A stretch of 35,766 bases of DNA, from the NCBI GenBank assembly GCA_035535015.1, contig DATLQU010000048.1, forward strand, positions 1-35,766, given 5' to 3'. This stretch comes from Palsa-661 sp035535015. Lineage in GTDB: Bacteria > Actinomycetota > Acidimicrobiia > Acidimicrobiales > UBA8190. Under the pieces are notes generated by a model. It did no database searches and was not told the DNA's origin. It was given only the letters and a program-made list of their open reading frames with translations. The position numbers were made by a program, and so were the translations under genes. This document shows positions 6,590 through 14,595 of this stretch, piece after piece (the stretch's first letter is position 1; each line of letters begins with the position of its first letter).

Positions 6590-8035
6590 CTAGGCCAAGG
6601 GGCCTTCGATCGACGAGACGGAGGCCGGCACGGGCACGGGCTCGGGGCTCTCGGCCCAGAACCAGCGGTGACCGGCCCGACGATGGACCTCGGCGAAGGC
6701 CACCGTCGTGGCCAGGGCCAAGCCGGCCTGGACGGCAAGGTCGGCCCGGGCGGTGGCCAGGAACTGGCCGTGGGCGCGGAAACTGAACAGCACCAGACAA
6801 CCGGTCCCGCCGGCCAGGAGCAGAACCACCCACCGCCAACCCACCCCGAGCAGGTAGACGGTCAGGACCACCGTGACGCAGAGAAAGACCATGGCCAGCA
6901 CCAAAGTGGAGAAGGCCGGCGCCGCGGCGGCCAGCTTGGAGCCGAAGACCACATCGAGCAGCGTCCTCGGCACCAGGGTCGACAAGCCCAGGAGCAACAC
7001 CGCGGGCAGCACGAGGACCATCAAGGTATGACCCAGTTGCCGCAAGGCGTGGGACCCCTGGTTCCAACGGATCGCCGATTCGGGCAGCAGGTAATTCACG
7101 AAGACCAGAGCCGCGTAGACGAGGGCTTTCGACGGCACCGAGATCGCCGCGTACGACCCGGAGTGATGCGGTGCCCGGCTCCCCAGGACGATCACGTCGG
7201 CGTTCTGCAACACCGCCAGCAATGCCAGGCTCACCAAGGCCGTCACCATGTCGGCGGCCAGCTGCCGTCCGGTATGGGCCGACAACCCGGGACGCCCATT
7301 CTCGACCGCCCTTGCCGTCACCGCCCCTGCCGTCACCGCCCCTGCCGTCACCGCCGCGGCCGTCACCTCGGCCACGACAGGAACGCCGGGAACCGCGAGA
7401 GGAACACCGGGAGGGCGGTTGAGAGCCCGCATGGCGGTCAGCCGGGCGTGACCGGCGGTGATCAGCTCGCCCAGCAGGACACCGAAGGCCGCTCCCGTCA
7501 CCCCCCACTCGGCGGCCAGGCCGATGGTGAAGCCGGTACGGGTCACGGCCTCCACCACCAGATTGATGGAAAGGTTCCGGTAGTCCTGGCGGGCCTGCAG
7601 GAGGCCCCGGTCGATGGAGACGAGCACCCAGACTCCCGCGGCGGTCAGGATCTCCACCACCCCGCCGGGGCCGGGAAGAGAGAGGGCGCTGATCAGCGGC
7701 GCCCGGACCAGAAAGATGGCGAAGGCCAGGACGACCACGGCGGCCGCCCCGACCCGGTGGACCCGGACGACCCAGGAGTGCACCCGGTCGGCCCGACCCT
7801 CGCTCTCCCAGGTGGTGATCCGACGGACCACGGCGACGAGCAGGGCCGAGCCGGGCATCGACAGAACCAAGAACATGCCGAGCAGGACGATGAAGGTGCC
7901 GTAGCCACGACTGGTCAGCAGCCGGGCCACCAGGACCGTGGTCAGCAGGCTGGACACTCCAGCGGCAGCTCCGGCCGCCACCAGTGGCAGGACCCGTCGA
8001 AGCTCGCCGCTGATCACCGGAACCCGTCGGTCCAC
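6590..8035 (-). CDS. polysaccharide/lipid-linked oligosaccharide flippase (MATE/MVF superfamily)
   Basis: A 481-residue polytopic membrane protein with about 12-14 hydrophobic segments. It starts at GTG 8035, four bases after a good AGGAGG ribosome site. The N-terminus (ELRRVLPLVAAGAAAGVSS, then LLTSRGYGTFIVLLGMFLV) matches the first helices of Wzx/RfbX-like flippases, including the arginine-glycine loop between helices 1 and 2. The family turns lipid-linked glycans across the cytoplasmic membrane. A short Ala/Val/Thr repeat interrupts the central loop (see 7311). The downstream glycosyltransferase is probably cotranscribed. I cannot tell which glycan it moves. Confidence 0.85.
   Translation of the reverse strand: MDRRVPVISGELRRVLPLVAAGAAAGVSSLLTTVLVARLLTSRGYGTFIVLLGMFLVLSMPGSALLVAVVRRITTWESEGRADRVHSWVVRVHRVGAAAVVVLAFAIFLVRAPLISALSLPGPGGVVEILTAAGVWVLVSIDRGLLQARQDYRNLSINLVVEAVTRTGFTIGLAAEWGVTGAAFGVLLGELITAGHARLTAMRALNRPPGVPLAVPGVPVVAEVTAAAVTAGAVTAGAVTARAVENGRPGLSAHTGRQLAADMVTALVSLALLAVLQNADVIVLGSRAPHHSGSYAAISVPSKALVYAALVFVNYLLPESAIRWNQGSHALRQLGHTLMVLVLPAVLLLGLSTLVPRTLLDVVFGSKLAAAAPAFSTLVLAMVFLCVTVVLTVYLLGVGWRWVVLLLAGGTGCLVLFSFRAHGQFLATARADLAVQAGLALATTVAFAEVHRRAGHRWFWAESPEPVPVPASVSSIEGPLA
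7311..7370. repeat. in-frame 15-bp tandem repeat in flippase central loop
   Basis: Four 15-bp units (CCTGCCGTCACCGCC type) run from 7311 to 7370. On the minus strand they encode a pentapeptide repeat of the form VTAGA in the loop between the two halves of the flippase. The 15-bp unit keeps the frame, so copy-number change would only alter loop length. Confidence 0.85.
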
Positions 8036-8085
8036 GTTCCTCCTGTGTGCCCTCGGTTCTCGGCCGAAGATTACCGGCTGCCTCC

Positions 8086-8114
8086 GTCCGGTCAGGGTGG
8101 CTGTCCGGTCAGGG
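8086..8114. repeat. two copies of a 17-bp-period repeat carrying a stop codon
   Basis: GTCCGGTCAGGG occurs at 8086-8097 and 8103-8114, 17 bp apart. The TCA at 8109-8111 is the stop codon of the mannosyltransferase-like gene on the minus strand; the second copy repeats that TGA 17 bp downstream of the gene. Period and TCAG core are the same as in the arrays at 15684 and 26193. Confidence 0.75.
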
Positions 8115-9344
8115 AACGTAGCGGTTGGCGAAGGCGAGCAAGGCGTAGCCGAAGAGGCCGGCCCCGGCCGCGAAGAGCAGCAGCCGGAAGACCCAGTTCC
8201 GCGCCGTCAGGGTCGCCCCGGCCAGGACCAGAGGAAAGGCCGAGAGGCCGTAGCGCTCGAAGGAGTCGAGATTGCTGCCGCTCAAGGCCACCAGCAGGAC
8301 ACCGGCGGCGAACCAGCCGTAGCAGGCGGGCCAGGACCGGAAGCAGACGACCAGCAGGGCCAGAGCCAGCAGAACCCAGGGCAGGTGCAGGGCCTCGCCC
8401 AGGTGCCGGCCGTGCAGCAGAAAGGAGCCGTCGTGGGCCAAGGTCACCAGCGGATCGACCAGCCCACCGTGATGGCCGGCCTGCTGCTGCAACCGCAGGG
8501 GAGCCAGCCCGTCGCCGTAGCGCCAGCCCACCCAACCGAGAAAGGCCCCCGTGCCCAGCAGCGGCCCGACCACCGCGGCCAGCCATCCGGTCCGCTCCAC
8601 CCTCTGGGGTGGGCCGGTCTGACCGGCCCCGGTGACGCCGATGGCGGCGGGGGGGCCATGGGCCTCGGGCCGGCGGCGCCAGGCGCGCCAGACCTCGACG
8701 GCGGCCGGGATCACGAGCAGGACACCCAGTGGACGGGTCAAACCGGCGGCCAGGCCGAGCAGGGCCGCCCACCACCAGTTCCGGCGCCGGAGGGCGAAGA
8801 AGCAGCCGACGGCCAAGACCAGCAGGGTCCCTTCGGCGTAGCCCATGACGAAGCTGAAAGCCGGCGGGGCCAGGCAGATCAGCCAGCCGGCCCGGCGGGC
8901 CACTGCGTCGTCGCCGCTCTCGAAACGGACCAGTCCCACCAGCAGAACGGTTCCGGCCAGGGCGCAGACATTGGCCACGATCACCACCGCGGCCCCCACA
9001 CTGATCCCCGGCAGCACCGACAGGGCCCGGCCGAGGGCCGGGAAGAGCGGGAAGAACCGCAGGGAACTGTGACCGGCCCCGGCGTAGCCGTGGCCGGCGA
9101 TGGCCTCGTACCATCCGGCGTCCCAGCCGAGCAGTCCCTCGTGCACCCGGGCCGCCGCCGCTCCGGTCAGATGGTGCCTGACCACCAGCTCGTGGCCGAC
9201 GGCCAGGGCCAGCCCCACCACGGCCCGGGCCACCAGCCAGGGCACGATCGAGCTCCCCAGCGCCCAACCGGCCCGCGACCGGCGGCTCCGGCCCCGTCCC
9301 GGGGAGACCTCGGTCAGCCCGACCGGCAGCTCCCCCTCGTCCAT
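8109..9344 (-). CDS. PIG-V-like membrane mannosyltransferase
   Basis: A 411-residue polytopic protein. The start at ATG 9344 is supported by TACCAT six bases upstream (leaderless spacing) and by the hydrophilic head (MDEGELPVGL) before the first membrane segment (about 30-50). The diagnostic stretch is LGWDAGWYEAIAGHGY (72-87) followed by SLRFFPLFPALGRAL (94-108). This D-x2-WY-x2-IA-x2-GY...FFPL(F/Y)P pattern is typical of bacterial PIG-V/GT-C enzymes, which use polyprenyl-phosphate mannose outside the membrane. About nine further hydrophobic segments follow. Context with a flippase and a GT4 enzyme fits cell-envelope mannosylation. The donor and acceptor are inferred from family only. Confidence 0.8.
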   Translation of the reverse strand: MDEGELPVGLTEVSPGRGRSRRSRAGWALGSSIVPWLVARAVVGLALAVGHELVVRHHLTGAAAARVHEGLLGWDAGWYEAIAGHGYAGAGHSSLRFFPLFPALGRALSVLPGISVGAAVVIVANVCALAGTVLLVGLVRFESGDDAVARRAGWLICLAPPAFSFVMGYAEGTLLVLAVGCFFALRRRNWWWAALLGLAAGLTRPLGVLLVIPAAVEVWRAWRRRPEAHGPPAAIGVTGAGQTGPPQRVERTGWLAAVVGPLLGTGAFLGWVGWRYGDGLAPLRLQQQAGHHGGLVDPLVTLAHDGSFLLHGRHLGEALHLPWVLLALALLVVCFRSWPACYGWFAAGVLLVALSGSNLDSFERYGLSAFPLVLAGATLTARNWVFRLLLFAAGAGLFGYALLAFANRYVP

Positions 9345-9350
9345 CGCTGC

Positions 9351-9356
9351 ATGGTA
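9351..9356 (-). promoter_or_regulatory. -10 box for a leaderless mRNA (TACCAT)
   Basis: TACCAT on the minus strand is separated by six bases from ATG 9344. The same TANNNT-N6/7-start arrangement occurs at 3743, 22767 and 29783 in this window. Confidence 0.5.
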
Positions 9357-9389
9357 CCGAGCCTCCTTCCCGCCACCCCGACCGGCGAC

Positions 9390-9428
9390 CTCGAACGGCT
9401 GGCTCGAACGGCTGGCTCGAACGGCTGG
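9390..9428. repeat. three contiguous 13-bp direct repeats upstream of divergent genes
   Basis: CTCGAACGGCTGG is repeated exactly three times (9390-9402, 9403-9415, 9416-9428), followed by CTCGA. The array lies in the 294-bp gap between the divergent mannosyltransferase (start 9344) and peptide-transporter operon (start 9639). It could be an operator array or a simple minisatellite. The rest of the gap has no convincing gene. Confidence 0.85.
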
Positions 9429-9523
9429 CTCGATGCCTCTCCTCCCACCGCGCCGGCCCCGAAGAGTGGCGGCCCGAGCGTGGAAGCCGAACGGCTTGCC
9501 TGACTCGATGCGGGCGAGACGTC

Positions 9524-9529
9524 TACCAT
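9524..9529 (+). promoter_or_regulatory. possible -10 box for the peptide-transporter operon
   Basis: TACCAT at 9524-9529 would place the transcript start near 9536, leaving a ~100-nt leader before GTG 9639. No clear -35 hexamer is visible. AAGGGGGG at 9627-9634, five bases before that GTG, is a strong ribosome site and decides the start over the ATG at 9528. Confidence 0.35.
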
Positions 9530-9638
9530 GGCGGCGCCCATGGCAACCGGGACCTCCCCGACTGCCATGGGTCCGGCTCCGACCATGCCGGCAGACCAGG
9601 CCCGCAAGGGCATAGGGGCACAACCCAAGGGGGGTCCT

Positions 9639-11321
9639 GTGGCCAACTCCGCCGATCGCTACGACCGGAGGACGTTCATCACGCGCGGTGCCACCACCGC
9701 GGCCGGCCTCGCCCTGGCCGGTGTGGGCGCCCCCGCTCTCCTCTCCGCCTGCGGAGCCTCGAGCCCGGGCACCTCCTCGGCCACCACCCGACCCGGCACC
9801 CCGGGCATCAGCTCGGCCAGACCGGTCAAGGGCGGCAGCATCACCATCGGCGTCAGCTCCGACATCGACGGCTTCCTGCCCGCCCTGAGCCACTTCGACG
9901 CCACCGGCCTCACCTACGCCAACGCCGTCTTCGACTCCCTGACCGCCATCGCCTCCGACGCCTCCGTCCGGCCCAACCTGGCCGCCTCGGTCACCCCCAA
10001 CGCCGACCTCACCGTCTGGACGGTCGCCCTCCGGCCGAACGTCCTCTTCCACGACGGCTCGCCCCTCACCGCCGACGTGGTCCTCCAGAATTACAAGGCC
10101 CTCAAGGCCTCGGCCCTCACCGGCCAGGCCGTCGCCCCCATCTCGAAGGTCACCACCTCGGGCGATCTCTCGGTCATCTACACCTGCGACGAGCCCCTGG
10201 TCGCCTTCCCCGCCTACCTGGCCACCCAGGTCGGCTACATCATCGCCCTCTCCCAACTCGACAACACCTCATCGGGATCGCAGAACCCGGTGGGCACCGG
10301 CCCCTTCAAGATCGTCTCCTGGCAACCGAACGACCACTTCACCGTGGAGCGCAACCCCCACTACTGGCGCAAGGGCCTGCCCTACCTGGACACCGTCACC
10401 TTCAAACCCATCGTCTCCGACCAGTCACGGGAGTCCTCCCTGCGTTCGGGCACCATCGACCTCATGGTCTCCCACGATCCCGGGATCATCGCCGACCTCC
10501 AACACGACTCCAGCTTCCAGCAGGTGACCGACCTGACCCAGACCACCGGCCAGCCCGACATGGACTTCATCTGCCTGAACACCACCATCGAACCGACCAA
10601 CGATCTGACCGTCCGCCAGGCCCTGGCCTACGCCACCAATGCCGAACAGGTGGTCAAGCTCTTCGGCCGCGGCGTCACCGCCGTCAACCAGTCCCTCTTC
10701 CCCGAAGGCTCCATCTACCGGGCGGCCGACAACGGCTATCCCAAGTACAACCTGGCCAAGGCCAAACAACTCGTGGCCCAGGCCGCGGCGCGCCACGGGG
10801 GAAGCATCACCATCCCCCTGATCGACATCACCGATCCCCGGCAGGCCGAGATCATCCAGGCCCTCGGCTCCATGTGGGAGCAGGCCGGCATGAAGGTCAC
10901 CCTCAACCAGATCGAACAGGTCACCTACATCTCCGACCTGGTCGAGGGGAAGTTCACCGCCGCCGCCGACGAGCAGTTCTCGGCCCCCGACCCCGACCTC
11001 AACTACGTCTGGCTGAGCTCCACCACGGCCTCGGGACCCATCGCCCTCAACTTCGCCCGCAACAAGGACCCCCTGCTCGAAGCGGCACTCCAAAAGGGCC
11101 GGACCTCGGCCGACAAGGCGGCCCGGATCGAGGCCTACCAGACCGTCGACAAACGGCTCTCGGCCGACCTGCCCTACATCTGGTTCGGCCGGGCCCCCTG
11201 GTCGATCACCGGTAGCGACTCGGTCATGAACTTCGCCGGCCCCATCCTGCCCGACGGCACCCTGGCCCGAGGCTTCGAAGGCGGCGTCTTCAGCCCGGCC
11301 CAGATCTGGATGAAGGCCTGA
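9639..11321 (+). CDS. peptide ABC transporter substrate-binding lipoprotein (family 5)
   Basis: A 560-residue protein from GTG 9639. Residues 9-14 (DRRTFI) are a twin-arginine motif and LLSAC (34-38) is a lipobox, so the mature protein is a Tat-exported lipoprotein anchored at Cys38. The body shows the SBP_bac_5 pattern: GGSITIGVSSDIDGF, then YANAVFDSL, then LRPNVLFHDGSPLTADVV with the family's 'F.dG..ltA.Dv' signature, and later NPVGTGPFK and FTVERNPHYWRKG. It captures oligopeptides or similar ligands outside the membrane and delivers them to the permeases encoded next. It is the first gene of a tight five-gene operon. The ligand cannot be deduced. Confidence 0.92.
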   Translation: MANSADRYDRRTFITRGATTAAGLALAGVGAPALLSACGASSPGTSSATTRPGTPGISSARPVKGGSITIGVSSDIDGFLPALSHFDATGLTYANAVFDSLTAIASDASVRPNLAASVTPNADLTVWTVALRPNVLFHDGSPLTADVVLQNYKALKASALTGQAVAPISKVTTSGDLSVIYTCDEPLVAFPAYLATQVGYIIALSQLDNTSSGSQNPVGTGPFKIVSWQPNDHFTVERNPHYWRKGLPYLDTVTFKPIVSDQSRESSLRSGTIDLMVSHDPGIIADLQHDSSFQQVTDLTQTTGQPDMDFICLNTTIEPTNDLTVRQALAYATNAEQVVKLFGRGVTAVNQSLFPEGSIYRAADNGYPKYNLAKAKQLVAQAAARHGGSITIPLIDITDPRQAEIIQALGSMWEQAGMKVTLNQIEQVTYISDLVEGKFTAAADEQFSAPDPDLNYVWLSSTTASGPIALNFARNKDPLLEAALQKGRTSADKAARIEAYQTVDKRLSADLPYIWFGRAPWSITGSDSVMNFAGPILPDGTLARGFEGGVFSPAQIWMKA

Positions 11322-11334
11322 GGCCGGCCCGGGC

Positions 11335-12279
11335 ATGTCTCGTTACATATCGGCCCGGGTCGTCCAACTCATCTTCATCATCTTCTTCATCTCGATCGTC
11401 GCCTTCCTCCTCGTCCACCTCCTGCCCGGTGACCCGACCCTCGCCATCCTCGGTCCGAACGACACGGCCCAGGCGCGCGCCGAGCTGCTCAAGCAGCTCG
11501 GCCTCAACAAGCCCCTGCCCGTTCAGTACTGGACCTGGATCAGCAACGTCTTCCGCGGCAACCTGGGTGTCTCCTTCCTCACCCACCAGACCGTCTCCAA
11601 CGCCATCGGTGTGGCCTTCCCCATCGACCTGGAACTGATCATCGTCTCCCAGATCCTCGCCTTCCTCGTCTCCATCCCCCTGGCCCTGGCGGCCGCCCTC
11701 CGGCCGAACCGGCTCTTCGACCGGATCGCCACCACCTCCACCTACGGCATGCTGGCCGTCCCCACCTTCGTGGTCGCCGTCATCCTCGTCCTCCTCCTGG
11801 CCGTCAAGATCCACCTCTTCCCGGCCACCGGTTTCAATCCCCTGGCCCAGGGTCTCGGCCCCAACCTCAAGTCGGTCCTTCTGCCATCGATCTCCCTGGC
11901 CGTCGGATCCGTGGCCATCTACTACAGGCTGCTGCGCGCCGACATGATCGCCACCCTCCAGGAGGACTTCATCACCATGGCCCGGGCCAAGGGTCTCTCC
12001 ACCCGCTACATCCTGATCCGCCATGCCCTGCGGCCGTCCTCCTTCGCCCTGCTGGCCGGCGCCGGCCTCTCCATCGGATCGCTCTTCACCGGTGCCTTCG
12101 TCGTCGAGATCCTCTTCCAGCTGCCCGGCATCGGCTTCCAGCTCATCCAGGCCATCGACTCCCGTGACTACCTCGTCGTCCAGGGCATGGCCCTGGTCGC
12201 CGCCATCGCCTACGTCGCCATCAACTTCGGCGTCGACGTCCTCTTCACCTTCCTCGATCCGAGGGTCCGTCGTGCCTGA
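11335..12279 (+). CDS. dppB: peptide ABC transporter permease, DppB/OppB type
   Basis: A 314-residue permease beginning 13 bp after the lipoprotein gene. The N-terminal helix RVVQLIFIIFFISIVAFLLV and the following LLPGDPTLAILGP are characteristic of DppB-type subunits. Six membrane segments are apparent. The coupling loop EDFITMARAKGLSTRYIL (about 208-225) is the EAA motif that docks to the ATPase. It pairs with the next permease to form the channel. The symbol denotes the family; Opp and Dpp cannot be told apart here. Confidence 0.92.
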   Translation: MSRYISARVVQLIFIIFFISIVAFLLVHLLPGDPTLAILGPNDTAQARAELLKQLGLNKPLPVQYWTWISNVFRGNLGVSFLTHQTVSNAIGVAFPIDLELIIVSQILAFLVSIPLALAAALRPNRLFDRIATTSTYGMLAVPTFVVAVILVLLLAVKIHLFPATGFNPLAQGLGPNLKSVLLPSISLAVGSVAIYYRLLRADMIATLQEDFITMARAKGLSTRYILIRHALRPSSFALLAGAGLSIGSLFTGAFVVEILFQLPGIGFQLIQAIDSRDYLVVQGMALVAAIAYVAINFGVDVLFTFLDPRVRRA

Positions 12280-12317
12280 CCCCTCCCTCCCCGACTCCGG
12301 CCTTCTCGAGCTCCGTC

Positions 12318-13241
12318 GTGGTTGACCTCGGCAGCGGCAGCGCCGCCCTGGAGCGGGTCCGGGACTTCGAGACGGCCAAGGGCGTGGCCGAACCGACCAC
12401 CATCCCCGGCAACTCCAGCTCGGGTCTCGGCCTCGTCTTCTGGATCTCCTTCGCCTGGGTGCTCCTCATGGTCCTGCTGGCCATCTTCGCCTCGGTCCTG
12501 CCCCTCAAGGACCCCAACTTCCAGGACTACAACGCCGTCAACATCGGCCCGTCGCTGCATCATCTCCTCGGCACCGACGACCTCGGCCGCGACCTGCTCT
12601 CCCGGATCATCTTCGGCTCCCGCGTCTCGCTGATCATCGGCTTCGCCTCGGTCGGCCTGGCCCTCCTGGTCGGCGGCCTCCTCGGCCTCTGGGCCGGTTA
12701 CCGCGGTCGCTGGGTCGACAGCATCCTGAACGCCGCCTCCCTCGTCGTCCTGGCCTTCCCGGCCCTCCTGGCCATCCTGGTCATCGAGGCCTTCTGGGTC
12801 CCCCGCTCTCTTCTCAAGCTGACCATCATCTTCGCCGTGGCCGGCGCCCCGTCGCTCTTCCGGGTCATCCGCGCCACCACCCTCTCTTTCGCCACCCGCG
12901 AATTCGTCGTCGCCGCCCGGACCATGGGCGCCACCACCTGGCGCATCCTCTTCCGGGAGCTCCTCCCGAACGTCCTCCCGGCGGCCATCTCCTTCGCCCT
13001 CATCGGCGTCGCCGTGGCCATCATCCTCGAGGGATCCCTCGCCTTCCTGGGCCTCTCCATCTCCTTACCGACGGCCTCCCTCGGCAACATCGTCAACGAA
13101 GGCGTCCAGAACAACAACCTCTCCCTGAACTCCTTCATCGCCCTCTGGCCTTCGCTCTACATCTTCATCATCCTGGTCGCCCTGAACCTCATGGCCGACC
13201 GCCTCCGCACCCGTTTCGACGTCCGGGCCGGCAATCTGTGA
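12318..13241 (+). CDS. dppC: peptide ABC transporter permease, DppC/OppC type
   Basis: A 307-residue permease from GTG 12318. A cytoplasmic head of about 38 residues precedes the first membrane helix. HHLLGTDDLGRDLLSRIIFG is the conserved DppC segment before the transporter core, and EFVVAARTMGATTWRILF is the EAA coupling loop. About six membrane segments are seen. Its stop TGA is the first of a series reiterated by the 15-bp repeat that separates it from the first ATPase gene. Confidence 0.92.
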   Translation: MVDLGSGSAALERVRDFETAKGVAEPTTIPGNSSSGLGLVFWISFAWVLLMVLLAIFASVLPLKDPNFQDYNAVNIGPSLHHLLGTDDLGRDLLSRIIFGSRVSLIIGFASVGLALLVGGLLGLWAGYRGRWVDSILNAASLVVLAFPALLAILVIEAFWVPRSLLKLTIIFAVAGAPSLFRVIRATTLSFATREFVVAARTMGATTWRILFRELLPNVLPAAISFALIGVAVAIILEGSLAFLGLSISLPTASLGNIVNEGVQNNNLSLNSFIALWPSLYIFIILVALNLMADRLRTRFDVRAGNL

Positions 13242-13300
13242 GCCCCGACCCCGTGAGCCCCGACCCCGTGAGCCCGGACCCCGTGAGCCCCGACCCGTGA
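13238..13300 (+). repeat. 15-bp GTGA tandem repeat linking permease stop to ATPase start
   Basis: Units GTGAGCCCCGACCCC start at 13238, 13253, 13268 and 13283; the last is one C short, and a fifth GTGAGCCCC begins at 13297. The first unit overlaps the permease stop (TGA 13239-13241). GTG 13297 is the candidate start of the next gene. The first four GTGs are in one frame and encode a 20-codon ORF, (VSPDP)x4, that ends at TGA 13298-13300. The short ORF thus overlaps both neighbours by a GTGA, as in translational coupling. Confidence 0.85.
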
Positions 13301-14595
13301 GCCCCCGTCACCGCGGCGTGCCCCATCTCGTCTTCCCCGACGCCAGCGAGCTCGCAGAACCCCTTCTCGACGTCCAGGATCTCCGGACCTTCTTCCACAC
13401 CGGCCGCGGCCTCGTCAAAGCCAACGACGGGGTCTCTTTCACCTTGGACCGGGGCAAGACCCTCGGCGTCGTCGGCGAATCGGGCTCGGGCAAGACCGTC
13501 CTCACCCGCTCCATCATGGGACTGCTCCCGAACACCCATCTGGAGCGCTCGGGCTCGGTCCGCTTCGCCGGCCACGAGCTCACCTCCCTCAGCCCCCAGC
13601 AGCTCCGCGACGTCTGGGGCACCCAGATGGCCGTCATCTTCCAGGACCCCATGACCGCACTCAATCCGGTCGTCCGGGTCGACCGCCAGATCACCGAGTC
13701 CCTGCGGATCCGGCTCGGCCTCGACCGCCGGGCCGCCCACGACACGGCCATCGCCCTGCTCAGCTCCGTCGGCATCCCGGCCCCCGAGCGCCGGATGCGC
13801 AACTACCCCCACGAGCTCTCCGGCGGCATGCGCCAACGGGTCATGATCGCCATCGCCCTGGCCTGTGGACCGAAGCTCGTCCTGGCCGACGAACCCACCA
13901 CCGGTCTCGACGTCACCCTCCAGGCCCAGATCCTCGATCTCCTGGCCACCCTCCAACGCGAACGCTCGATGGGCATGATCCTGGTCACCCACGACCTCGG
14001 CGTCGTGGCCAACCGGGCCGACGACATCGCCGTCATGTACGCCGGCCGGATCGTCGAGCAGGCCCCCACCAAGGACCTCTTCTCCCACACCCGCATGCCC
14101 TACACCGAGGCCCTCCTCCGTTCCATCCCCCGTCTGGCCGATCCCTCCCACACCCGCCTCCGGGCCATCCCCGGCCGGCCGCCCGACCTGGCCGCCCTCC
14201 CCCCCGGTTGCCCCTTCGCCCCCCGCTGCCCCTACGCCCAGGACCGCTGTCGCGCCGAAGACCCCCCTCCCCGCACCGCCGGTGCCGGTCACCTCTTCTC
14301 CTGCTGGTTCCCCGTCGGCTCTCCCGAGGGCGAAGACGCCCTGGCCCGCAACCTCGCCGCCGCCGTCCCCGCCGCCCTGGCCTTCACCGGCGCCGTTCCC
14401 TCTGCCGCCACTGCCTCCTCTGCCACCTCTGCCGCCACTGCCACCTCTGCCGCCACTGCCATCACCACCGCTGATCCGGTCGTACCGGCCCCGGCGGGGC
14501 CGGCCTCACCGGACCTGACGCCACCGATTCCGCCCGGCACACCGCCGACCTGGAAGGTCGGCCCACCCGATGAGACGACGGGAGCCGAGAACTAG
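13297..14595 (+). CDS. dppD: peptide ABC transporter ATP-binding protein, DppD/OppD type
   Basis: A 432-residue ATPase from GTG 13297; GTG 13318 is an in-frame alternative. Walker A GESGSGKT (60-67), Q-loop FQDPMTALNP (Q116), signature LSGGMRQR (174-181) and Walker B LVLADEP (194-200) are all intact, with the D-loop TTGLD after them. The C-terminal oligopeptide-ATPase domain has the cysteine cluster CPFAPRCPYAQDRC, the usual site of an iron-sulfur cluster in DppD proteins. An extra tail of about 80 residues rich in A, S, T and P, with a local repeat (SAATATSAATA), follows and is not part of the family. The stop is directly followed by the start of the second ATPase. Confidence 0.92.
   Translation: MSPRHRGVPHLVFPDASELAEPLLDVQDLRTFFHTGRGLVKANDGVSFTLDRGKTLGVVGESGSGKTVLTRSIMGLLPNTHLERSGSVRFAGHELTSLSPQQLRDVWGTQMAVIFQDPMTALNPVVRVDRQITESLRIRLGLDRRAAHDTAIALLSSVGIPAPERRMRNYPHELSGGMRQRVMIAIALACGPKLVLADEPTTGLDVTLQAQILDLLATLQRERSMGMILVTHDLGVVANRADDIAVMYAGRIVEQAPTKDLFSHTRMPYTEALLRSIPRLADPSHTRLRAIPGRPPDLAALPPGCPFAPRCPYAQDRCRAEDPPPRTAGAGHLFSCWFPVGSPEGEDALARNLAAAVPAALAFTGAVPSAATASSATSAATATSAATAITTADPVVPAPAGPASPDLTPPIPPGTPPTWKVGPPDETTGAEN

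Noticed and set aside
6554..8635. 693-codon plus-strand ORF
   Set aside because: Antisense to the flippase and part of the mannosyltransferase; low-complexity Gly/Arg/Gln product without family signs.
7938..9503. 521-codon plus-strand ORF
   Set aside because: Antisense to the mannosyltransferase-like gene, which has the diagnostic family motif; composition typical of a mirror frame.
9528..9638. Upstream ATG start for the peptide-binding lipoprotein
   Set aside because: It would place 37 unrelated residues before the Tat signal, whereas GTG 9639 follows a strong AAGGGGGG ribosome site.
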